Shown piece after piece: positions 1-5,456 of a DNA stretch of 5,940 nucleotides. Position numbers and translations under genes: made by a program. The notes under the pieces were generated by a model that searched no databases, was not told the DNA's origin, and saw only the letters and a list, made by a program, of their open reading frames with translations. The DNA comes from JAPLLS01 sp041309145 (lineage in GTDB: Bacteria > Omnitrophota > Gorgyraeia > Gygaellales > Profunditerraquicolaceae): contig JBFZAG010000032.1 of the NCBI GenBank assembly GCA_041309145.1, forward strand, positions 1 through 5,940, in the 5' to 3' direction. Each line of letters begins with the position of its first letter. Position 1 is the stretch's first letter.

Positions 1-900
1 TTCTATTCCTTTAAATCTGGCGGCCTTGGGAAGAAGGCTGGTCGAGGTCAGCCCCGGGATAGTATTTACTTCCAGCAGATACAGGCGGCTTTTACGGTCC
101 AGCATCATATCCACCCGGGAAAAACCAAAACATCCCAGGCAGCTGTGGGCTTTAAGCGCGATCTCCTGGGCTTTACGGCTCAAGCTCTCCTGGAGCTGCG
201 CCGGAACGATATAATCGGTAAAGCCGTTCTGGTATTTGGCTTCGAAATCGAAAAACCTTTTTTTAGTGACTATTTCGATCACGCACAGCGGCTGGTTTTC
301 CAGGATCCCCACCGTCAATTCTCTCCCCTGAATATATTCCTCGATCAGCGCCCTGTCGTCAAAACCTAATGCGATATCTATGGCTGCAACTAAGTTCTCC
401 GGTTTATCCACTATGGACATGCCGATGCTCGAACCGTGAGTGGGCGGCTTGATCACCCAGGGCAGGCCAAACCCGGCTTTGACCGGATCTTTGCGAAAAG
501 ATCTTTTTTCGATTATTACCTGCGCCGGGACCTCAAGGCCGTTCTGGCGGAAAATATTTTTGGCCGAGATCTTGTCCATGGCGGTCTGGCTGGCCTTGAC
601 CCCCGAGCCGGTATAAGGCAATTTCAGGCTTTCCAGGATAGACTGGATCTGCCCGTCTTCTCCGAACCGGCCGTGCAGGACTACGAACGCGCAGTCAATT
701 CCGGCCGATCTGATCAGCTCTCTGGTCTGGCCGTGGTCGCCGGTTGTAATATCAATGGCCAGCGCTTCCAGCCCCAAGCTTTTCAGGCTCTGTAAGACCG
801 CTTTCCCGGATTTCAAAGATATTTCCCTTTCCGTGGAAGGCCCGCCCATCAGAACGCCGATTTTTCCGAATTGTTTTTCAGTTGGCAGTTGAGAGTTCAT
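1..900 (-). CDS. ddl: Ddl, D-alanine--D-alanine ligase (last residues outside window)
   Basis: Cytoplasmic ATP-grasp ligase that joins two D-Ala; the dipeptide is the substrate of MurF. Three hundred codons are open from ATG 900 to the left edge. By comparison with E. coli DdlB, roughly 15-25 residues and the stop are missing. Motifs in order: MGGPSTEREISLKSG (18-32), HGRFGEDGQIQ (76-86), PYTGSG (95-100), MDK (108-110), KPPTHGSSIGM (151-161), GRELTV (192-197), EAKY (220-223), GCFGFSRVD (256-264), EVNTIPGLTSTS (277-288). Tyr223 of EAKY is the omega-loop Tyr typical of D-Ala-D-Ala rather than D-Ala-D-Lac ligases. The ATP-site strand reads PPTHGSS where E. coli has PSREGSS. No clear Shine-Dalgarno lies before ATG 900 and no alternative start lies nearby, so expression may depend on coupling to murB, 16 bp upstream. 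The first 11 or so residues precede the conserved fold. Confidence 0.95.
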   Translation of the reverse strand, partial: MNSQLPTEKQFGKIGVLMGGPSTEREISLKSGKAVLQSLKSLGLEALAIDITTGDHGQTRELIRSAGIDCAFVVLHGRFGEDGQIQSILESLKLPYTGSGVKASQTAMDKISAKNIFRQNGLEVPAQVIIEKRSFRKDPVKAGFGLPWVIKPPTHGSSIGMSIVDKPENLVAAIDIALGFDDRALIEEYIQGRELTVGILENQPLCVIEIVTKKRFFDFEAKYQNGFTDYIVPAQLQESLSRKAQEIALKAHSCLGCFGFSRVDMMLDRKSRLYLLEVNTIPGLTSTSLLPKAARFKGIE

Positions 901-916
901 CGTGTTAGGGGCCGGT

Positions 917-1810
917 CTATTTCCAAACTTTGATCTCCGGCTCGAGGACAATATTGTATTTTCTCTTTACTTCTTTTTTTACCAGCTTGATCAGATCGAG
1001 CACGTCTTTAGCGCTGGCATTTCCGGCGTTGAGGATAAAATTGGCGTGCTTGCGGGAAACCAAGGCCGCCCCGACCATTGCGCCTTTGAGCCCGCAGGCG
1101 TCGATCAGCCTCCCCGCGGAATCATTCCCCGGGTTTTTGAATACGCATCCGGCATTAGGATAGCTGTAATCCTGGGTGCTCCTGCGCCGGGCCAGGTAGC
1201 CGGCGATATCATTTTGCACGAGCAATTTACTCCGGGGGATCAACTTGAAACTGGCGCTAAGGATTATATACTTAGCCAGATTAGATTGGCGGTATTTAAA
1301 TCTCAGCTGATTCCGCTTTAAGACTTTAATGTTGCTATTATAATCTAAAACCCGGACTGATTCAACAAAATCTCCTATCGCCAATTTTTCAGCTCTCCGG
1401 CTGACCCCCGCGTTCATGGCCAGCGCGCCGCCGACAGTCCCGGGGATGCCGGCCGCGAATTCCAGCCCGGACAGCCCGCGAGCGCGGCAATAAGCCAGCA
1501 ACCCGCTCAAAGTCTTTCCCGCTCCCACTTCGACGATATCTCCGGAATTCTTGATTTTTCCAAAAGCTGGCCGGTCGAGCTTGATCACCGCGGCCCGGAC
1601 TCCCTGGTCGCTGACCAGAATATTGCTTCCCGCTCCCAGCACTAAAACCTTTATTGCTCTTTGGCGGGCGCTTTGGACAATCTGGCCCAGCTCCCGGAGC
1701 CCTGACGGCCGGAAAAATGATCCGGCCGGACCGCCGATCTTGAAAGTGGTATGGTTCTTGAGAAGCTCGGATCGCTTACCTGGATTTTTTAATTTCTTCA
1801 ACCACGCCAT
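917..1810 (-). CDS. murB: MurB, UDP-N-acetylenolpyruvoylglucosamine reductase (type II)
   Basis: Cytoplasmic FAD enzyme that uses NADPH to reduce UDP-GlcNAc-enolpyruvate to UDP-MurNAc, the substrate of MurC. It has 297 residues, typical of the shorter type II MurBs. FAD-domain motifs are TTFKIGGPA (21-29), LGAGSNILVSD (58-68) and GLEFAAGIPGTVGGALAMNAG (115-135). The substrate domain has FKYRQS (171-176), whose Arg174 aligns with the active-site Arg, then PNAGCVFKNP (218-227) and LEPEIKVW near the C-terminus, with Glu292 as the likely catalytic Glu. The proton-donor position in AGxVFKNP is Cys222 rather than Ser. That variant is known in the family, so the enzyme is probably active. ATG 1810 lies inside murC, supported by AAAGG 6 nt upstream. 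The stop is 16 bp before ddl. Confidence 0.96.
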   Translation of the reverse strand: MAWLKKLKNPGKRSELLKNHTTFKIGGPAGSFFRPSGLRELGQIVQSARQRAIKVLVLGAGSNILVSDQGVRAAVIKLDRPAFGKIKNSGDIVEVGAGKTLSGLLAYCRARGLSGLEFAAGIPGTVGGALAMNAGVSRRAEKLAIGDFVESVRVLDYNSNIKVLKRNQLRFKYRQSNLAKYIILSASFKLIPRSKLLVQNDIAGYLARRRSTQDYSYPNAGCVFKNPGNDSAGRLIDACGLKGAMVGAALVSRKHANFILNAGNASAKDVLDLIKLVKKEVKRKYNIVLEPEIKVWK

Positions 1811-3182
1811 CGGATACCTTTATAATATCTCCCGCTCCCAGCATGATCAGGGTATCTCCGGGCCTGAGCAGGCCCAGCACCTTTGCCGGGATATCTTCTT
1901 TAGCGGCGTATTCAATTGTTTTATCCGGGAAATTTTCTTTGATCTTTTCCAAAACCTGCTGCGCGCTCACTCCGGGGATGGCCGGCTCGCCGGCCGGATA
2001 AATATCCGTAAGCACCACCGCGTCGGCATCTGCGAAACATTGACCGAACTCTTCCAGCAGCAGCTGGGTCCGGCTGTACCGGTGAGGCTGGAAAACCGCG
2101 ACTATCCTTAAAGGCTGGGTATGTTTCAGGGCGGCAAGAGTCGCTTTGATCTCTGTAGGGTGATGCGCGTAATCATCGATGATTGTGTAATCCAGGTTTT
2201 GGAATTTTACATCCAGCCTTCTTCCCGCGCCTTTATAACCGCTAAATACCCTGGCGATGATCTCAGGCCGGATATTTAACTCCAAGCCCAGAGCGGCCAC
2301 GCTTAAAGCGTTGGAAATATTATGCTCTCCTCCCAGGGCCAGATGCAGCCTGGCGATGAATTTACCTTGAGCTAACAGATCAAAATCCGAAGCCAGGCCG
2401 GAGAAATCGATATTGCGAGCCTGGATATCCGCTTCTTTTTTCAAGCCGAAACTGACCAGCTTGCCTTTGTAGCCGCGGGCCAGGCGCATCAGGTTCTCGT
2501 CATCGCTGCAACAGAACAGGCACCCGTCCGCCGCAGTAAGATCAATAAACTCCTGATAAGCGGCCAGGACTTTATCGAAAGTCCGGTAATGGTCCATATG
2601 CTCCAGGTCGATATTAGTGATGATCGAATATTTAGGGCGGTAATGCAAAAAGGATCCGTCAGACTCGTCGGCTTCAGCCACAAAAAAGCGGCCTTTTCCC
2701 TGGGAAGCGTTCTGGTCGATGTTTTTCAAGATCCCGCCGATAGCCATGGTCGGAGAAAACCCCGCTTCCAGCAGGAGATACGCGGCCAAAGAAGTAGTCG
2801 TGGTTTTTCCGTGGCTGCCGGTGACCGTGACCACGATCTTATCTTCCATCAATTCAGCCAGCGCCTGGGCCCGCTTGATCACAGAGATGCCTGCCTTGAC
2901 CGCGGCCGCGAACTCAGGGTTGTCCGCTTTGATGGCCGAGGAATAGACCACCGCATCGCAACCGCTTAAATTCTCCTGGTTGTGGCCGATAAAGATCCTG
3001 GCTCCCAAAGACTTCAATCCGGCAGTGACCTCGCTCTCTTTCAGGTCAGAGCCGCTCACTTTTATCCCCCTCTCAAGCATAAGGCGGGCGATCCCGCTCA
3101 TGCCGATCCCGCCTATGCCGATAAAGAAATAATGTTTATGCCTGCCGGCCGGAAGGCAGGCATGTCCCATATTAGTGTCCAT
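1776..3182 (-). CDS. murC: MurC, UDP-N-acetylmuramate--L-alanine ligase
   Basis: Cytoplasmic ATP-dependent ligase that adds L-Ala to UDP-MurNAc, the first stem-peptide residue. It has 468 residues from the start chosen here. The N-terminal UDP-binding domain has GIGGIGMSG (22-30). The ATPase domain has the P-loop TGSHGKTTTT (121-130), ADESDGSF (171-178), NIDLEHMDHY (190-199) and EHNISNAL (286-293). The C-terminal domain has DDYAHHPTE (336-344), FQPHRYSRT (364-372) and DIYPAGE (393-399), which are diagnostic for MurC. The start is uncertain. ATG 3182 overlaps murG by 11 nt; ATG 3170, one base after the murG stop and with GGA 7 nt upstream, is equally plausible and gives 464 residues. The frame is open up to 3245, but those extra codons lie inside murG and match no MurC. 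Residues 8-15 come from an inserted palindrome. The 3' end overlaps murB by 35 bp. Confidence 0.96.
   Translation of the reverse strand: MDTNMGHACLPAGRHKHYFFIGIGGIGMSGIARLMLERGIKVSGSDLKESEVTAGLKSLGARIFIGHNQENLSGCDAVVYSSAIKADNPEFAAAVKAGISVIKRAQALAELMEDKIVVTVTGSHGKTTTTSLAAYLLLEAGFSPTMAIGGILKNIDQNASQGKGRFFVAEADESDGSFLHYRPKYSIITNIDLEHMDHYRTFDKVLAAYQEFIDLTAADGCLFCCSDDENLMRLARGYKGKLVSFGLKKEADIQARNIDFSGLASDFDLLAQGKFIARLHLALGGEHNISNALSVAALGLELNIRPEIIARVFSGYKGAGRRLDVKFQNLDYTIIDDYAHHPTEIKATLAALKHTQPLRIVAVFQPHRYSRTQLLLEEFGQCFADADAVVLTDIYPAGEPAIPGVSAQQVLEKIKENFPDKTIEYAAKEDIPAKVLGLLRPGDTLIMLGAGDIIKVSDGVVEEIKKSR
1817..1821 (-). promoter_or_regulatory. Ribosome binding site of murB, inside murC
   Basis: AAAGG lies 6 nt before ATG 1810, within the murC coding region. 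It supports the murB start that overlaps the end of murC and fits coupled translation. Confidence 0.55.
3138..3163. repeat. Palindromic element embedded in the murC 5' end (CLPAGR type)
   Basis: A 26-bp hairpin with perfect 9-bp arms ATGCCTGCC and GGCAGGCAT around an 8-nt centre. In murC frame it encodes Ala-Cys-Leu-Pro-Ala-Gly-Arg-His, between a Met-Gly-His lead and the Lys-His-Tyr-Phe-Phe that normally opens MurC. Counting one flanking CAT, the extra DNA is exactly 24 bp, or eight codons, with CAT on both sides like a 3-bp target duplication. The frame is kept. It resembles short palindromes embedded in genes of several uncultured lineages; that comparison is from memory. Confidence 0.75.
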
Positions 3183-3195
3183 AATTGGTATCCAT
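3162..3195 (-). repeat. Imperfect tandem duplication across the murG stop and murC start
   Basis: Read on the minus strand, a unit beginning ATGGATACCAATT (3195-3183) is followed by ATGGACACTAAT (3182-3171), then a third partial ATGGGACAT (3170-3162). The first two units differ by two substitutions and one extra T. That T shifts the frame, so murG ends Met-Asp-Thr-Asn-Tyr-Gly-His while murC begins Met-Asp-Thr-Asn-Met-Gly-His. Each candidate murC ATG therefore has a GGA upstream within the preceding unit. Confidence 0.7.
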
Positions 3196-4266
3196 GACCA
3201 GAGCGGAAAGCTCTCTGGCCGCGTTCTTGGGCTTAAAGAAATCAAATCCCGCGCGCATCCGGGCTAATTTCTGGCGGTCATTGAGGATCCCTGACAAAAC
3301 ATCTTTAAGTTTGTTGGAATCAAGCTCGCGGTCTTCCACTATCTCAGCAGCGCCTTGAGCCTCTAAAACCCGGGCATTAGCCGTCTGATGCTGATAAGCG
3401 AAAGGATACGGCAGGAGCACGGCCGGAAGCCGGTAATAGATCAGTTCCTGGATGCTGGTGGCGCCGGCGCGGCAGACAGCCAGGTCAGCCAGGCTGAGCG
3501 CGTATTCCATCTCGTTCAGGAAACTGAATACTCTGGATTTCACCGGTAACCGGGAATATTCCCGGATCAGCTTTTCCCGGTCAGAGGAACCGGCAAGATG
3601 GATGACCTGCAGGTTATCTTTTGCCGGTAAAGCCAAGAGGGCTTTTAAAAATCCCTGATTGATCCCAAAGCTCCCCTGGCTCCCGCCCATGACCAGCACG
3701 GTAAACCTGTTTTCTTCCAGGGAGAAAAACTCCAGGCATTTTGCTCTATCGATTTTTATTAGATTCTTGCGCAGCGGATTTCCGGTCAAAACGATCCTGT
3801 CCGAGTGGGGTTTAAGGCGGTCGCGGGTCTTTTCAAAAGAAATGGCCATCCGGTCGCATAACCTGAGCAGGAAACAATTAGCCTGGCCGGCAATGACATT
3901 CTGCTCGTGCAGCACGACTTTGATCCGGGCCAGCCAGCTCAATAACACTAAAGGGATGCTGGCAATGCTCCCGAATCCCACCACCACATCCGGCTTAAAG
4001 CGCAGAATGATAAAAAAACTTTGCCAGAAACCCTTGAGAAATTTATATATTGCCGCTAAATTACGGCGGTCAAAGCTGGCTTTCAAGGTAGCGGAATCGA
4101 TATAAACTGTCTTAAATCCCTTGACCTCGATATTGCTGCCGGAGTTTCTTCTGGGCAGGACCAACTGAGTATCCGCCAGCGGATAATTATCTTTGAGATA
4201 TTCCAGCAAAGCCAGGGCCGGGAAGATATGTCCGCCGCTGGAACCGGCTACGATTAGAACTTTCAT
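3172..4266 (-). CDS. murG: MurG, UDP-GlcNAc:lipid I N-acetylglucosaminyltransferase
   Basis: Peripheral inner-membrane GT-B glycosyltransferase that moves GlcNAc from UDP-GlcNAc onto lipid I to make lipid II. It has 364 residues, the usual size. The N-terminal Rossmann domain begins with the glycine-rich loop GSSGGHIFPALA (8-19), including His13, then a GFGS loop (97-100) and HEQNVIAGQAN (120-130). The C-terminal domain opens with the second glycine loop MGGSQGSFGIN (193-203). It carries RAGATSIQEL (266-275), where Glu274 falls at the conserved nucleotide-sugar-binding Glu, then PYPFAYQHQTANA (286-298). The first loop reads GSSGGH where most MurGs have GGTGGH. ATG 4266 is set by a good GGAG site and by MKVLIVAG being the normal N-terminus. 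The stop lies inside a tandem duplication shared with the murC start. Most of the gap to ftsW is occupied by an inverted repeat. Confidence 0.96.
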   Translation of the reverse strand: MKVLIVAGSSGGHIFPALALLEYLKDNYPLADTQLVLPRRNSGSNIEVKGFKTVYIDSATLKASFDRRNLAAIYKFLKGFWQSFFIILRFKPDVVVGFGSIASIPLVLLSWLARIKVVLHEQNVIAGQANCFLLRLCDRMAISFEKTRDRLKPHSDRIVLTGNPLRKNLIKIDRAKCLEFFSLEENRFTVLVMGGSQGSFGINQGFLKALLALPAKDNLQVIHLAGSSDREKLIREYSRLPVKSRVFSFLNEMEYALSLADLAVCRAGATSIQELIYYRLPAVLLPYPFAYQHQTANARVLEAQGAAEIVEDRELDSNKLKDVLSGILNDRQKLARMRAGFDFFKPKNAARELSALVMDTNYGH

Positions 4267-4272
4267 TTAAAA

Positions 4273-4276
4273 CTCC
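4273..4276 (-). promoter_or_regulatory. Ribosome binding site of murG
   Basis: GGAG lies 6 nt before ATG 4266, the clearest Shine-Dalgarno site in the window. It sits just outside the inverted repeat (which ends at 4287), so the repeat inserted without damaging the murG translation start. Confidence 0.75.
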
Positions 4277-4286
4277 AAGTAAAATC

Positions 4287-4351
4287 TAGGGGACAGGCCC
4301 CATTTTTTACATCAGGCTCAGGCCCCCTAAAAAAATGGGGACCGTCCCCTA
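4287..4351. repeat. 65-bp imperfect inverted repeat in the ftsW-murG gap (REP-like GGGGAC/GTCCCC element)
   Basis: Two 22-nt arms (4287-4308 and 4330-4351) are inverted copies matching at 20 of 22 positions, separated by 21 nt. Each arm has a GGGGAC...CCCC block next to a run of six or more T or A. The right-arm core GGGGACCGTCCCC (4337-4349) is itself a perfect palindrome around one central base. CAGGCCCC occurs as a direct repeat at 4294-4301 and 4319-4326. In minus-strand RNA one of the two mismatches becomes a G-U wobble, so the stem has 21 of 22 pairs. The element fills most of the only long intergenic gap in the cluster. Its look matches, from memory, short palindromic repeats dispersed in environmental bacterial genomes and sometimes linked to REP-associated transposases; that origin is inferred. 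Confidence 0.85.
4329..4349 (-). terminator. Terminator-like hairpin between ftsW and murG
   Basis: In the direction of transcription, the right arm reads as a 5-bp G/C-rich stem (GGGGA/TCCCC, 3-nt loop), then A and seven T. This is the layout of an intrinsic terminator and could attenuate murD-ftsW transcription before murG. In the full transcript the same bases can instead pair with the distal arm in a longer stem, which might hide the terminator. Termination inside a dcw operon would be costly, so it may be partial or absent. Confidence 0.3.
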
Positions 4352-4356
4352 CTTCT

Positions 4357-5451
4357 CTACTTCTCGTCGCCGACTTTGGCGATATTAAGAAGCAAACCCA
4401 CGCTGATCATGTCAAAGACAAAAGACGAACCTCCGTAACTGATAAAAGGCAAAGGCAGCCCCTTGGTCGGCATTATCCCGCAGGAGACCCCGATGTTGAC
4501 CATCGCCCTGAAAGACAGCATGCTGACCAGCCCAAGGCTCAAGAAATATCCGAACCTGTCCGGAGCGTTACTGACTATCTTAAGCCCCAAGCGGATAAAG
4601 AAAGCAAAAAGTAAAAGCACTGCGATAGTGCCTATAAGACCTAACTCCTCCCCGATTATCGAAAAGATGAAATCCGTATGCGCAGCCGGCAAATAAAACA
4701 GCTTCTGCATGGAATGGCCCAGCCCCTTTCCCAAAAGTCCGCCGGAACCCAGGGCGATCTGGGATTGAATGATCTGAAAACCGCTGCCTTTGGGGTCTGC
4801 CCAGGGATTAATAAAAGCCACGATCCGGCGCATCCGGTAAGGTTCTTTGGCTATTAAAACGTAGAGCAGACATCCGGCCAAGAGAAGTATGAACAATAGG
4901 TAGCGTTTGGGAACGCCGCTGACATAAAGCATTAAAAATATCACCACCGCGATCGAGATGGTGGTTCCCAGGTCAGGCTGAGCCAGAATAAGCAAAGAAA
5001 AACTGCCTAACACCCCCATTATCGGCAAAAGCCCCCAGCGGATGGTCTTGATCTGGTTTTCTTTGCGGGCGATGAAATCCGCGACATAAACTATAATCGC
5101 CAGGACCGCGAATTCCGAAGGCTGAAAACTGAAAATGCCGAACCTGAACCATCGCCGGGCTCCGGCGACTTCCCTTCCTAAATTCGTCAGAACCAGAACC
5201 AGCAATAAAAAAGAAACGATCAAAACCGGACGGGCGAAACAACGCAGTTTTTTGTAATCGTGGCTCATTAGCCAGACCGCCAAAGCAGAGCCGATAAGAA
5301 TAAAACTCAGGTGCCTTTTGACGAAAAAGAACTCGTCATGATATTTATCCGCGGCGTAGATGCCCGAAGCGCTGTAGATCATCACCAGGCCGATGCAGAT
5401 CAGAGTCACCGTGGTCATGAACAGCTGGATCCGGATATTGCGCATTACCAT
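4357..5451 (-). CDS. ftsW: FtsW, SEDS-family septal peptidoglycan polymerase
   Basis: Integral membrane glycosyltransferase that polymerises lipid II at the division septum, normally with a class B PBP partner (FtsI). The 364 residues are mostly hydrophobic, with about ten membrane segments, the first near 8-29 (ending in the family's IYSAS signature). SEDS signatures appear in order: GARRWF (97-102) with FQPSEF (109-114), QPDLGTT (158-164), then the extracellular loop with AAHTDFIF (256-263), where Asp260 aligns with the catalytic Asp of RodA/FtsW. PTKGLPLPFISYGGSS (328-343) follows. The PTKGLPLPFISYGG wording and the position between murD and murG favour FtsW over RodA or SpoVE. I chose ATG 5451 because AAAGG lies 9 nt upstream; a second in-frame ATG lies two codons further in (5445) and cannot be excluded. 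It is slightly shorter than E. coli FtsW, mainly through a short N-terminus. Confidence 0.96.
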   Translation of the reverse strand: MVMRNIRIQLFMTTVTLICIGLVMIYSASGIYAADKYHDEFFFVKRHLSFILIGSALAVWLMSHDYKKLRCFARPVLIVSFLLLVLVLTNLGREVAGARRWFRFGIFSFQPSEFAVLAIIVYVADFIARKENQIKTIRWGLLPIMGVLGSFSLLILAQPDLGTTISIAVVIFLMLYVSGVPKRYLLFILLLAGCLLYVLIAKEPYRMRRIVAFINPWADPKGSGFQIIQSQIALGSGGLLGKGLGHSMQKLFYLPAAHTDFIFSIIGEELGLIGTIAVLLLFAFFIRLGLKIVSNAPDRFGYFLSLGLVSMLSFRAMVNIGVSCGIMPTKGLPLPFISYGGSSFVFDMISVGLLLNIAKVGDEK

Positions 5452-5456
5452 TCTAT

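Noticed and set aside
1..900. VanA-type D-Ala-D-Lac ligase instead of Ddl
   Set aside because: The omega-loop has EAKY with Tyr, typical of D-Ala-D-Ala ligases, and the gene sits in the dcw cluster without any van neighbours.
436..1321. Plus-strand open frames of 119 and 139 residues opposite ddl and murB
   Set aside because: Both are antisense to clear coding sequence, have no family motifs, and no gene arrangement supports them.
1551..2111. 186-residue plus-strand open frame across murB and murC
   Set aside because: It lies antisense to two motif-complete genes, shows no recognisable domain, and has the composition expected of a shadow frame.
3197..3219. Hairpin CCAGAG/CTCTGG in the murG tail as a terminator or regulatory site
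   Set aside because: It is a short stem inside coding sequence with no T-run; its codons make a normal Arg-Glu-Leu-Ser-Ala-Leu helix, so chance is enough.
3183..3245. Upstream methionine extending MurC by 21 residues to 3245
   Set aside because: The extension is translated from murG coding DNA in another frame, has no MurC-like sequence, and no ribosome site recommends it.
4973..5242. 89-residue minus-strand frame inside ftsW
   Set aside because: It is out of frame with a membrane protein whose motifs run continuously through this stretch.
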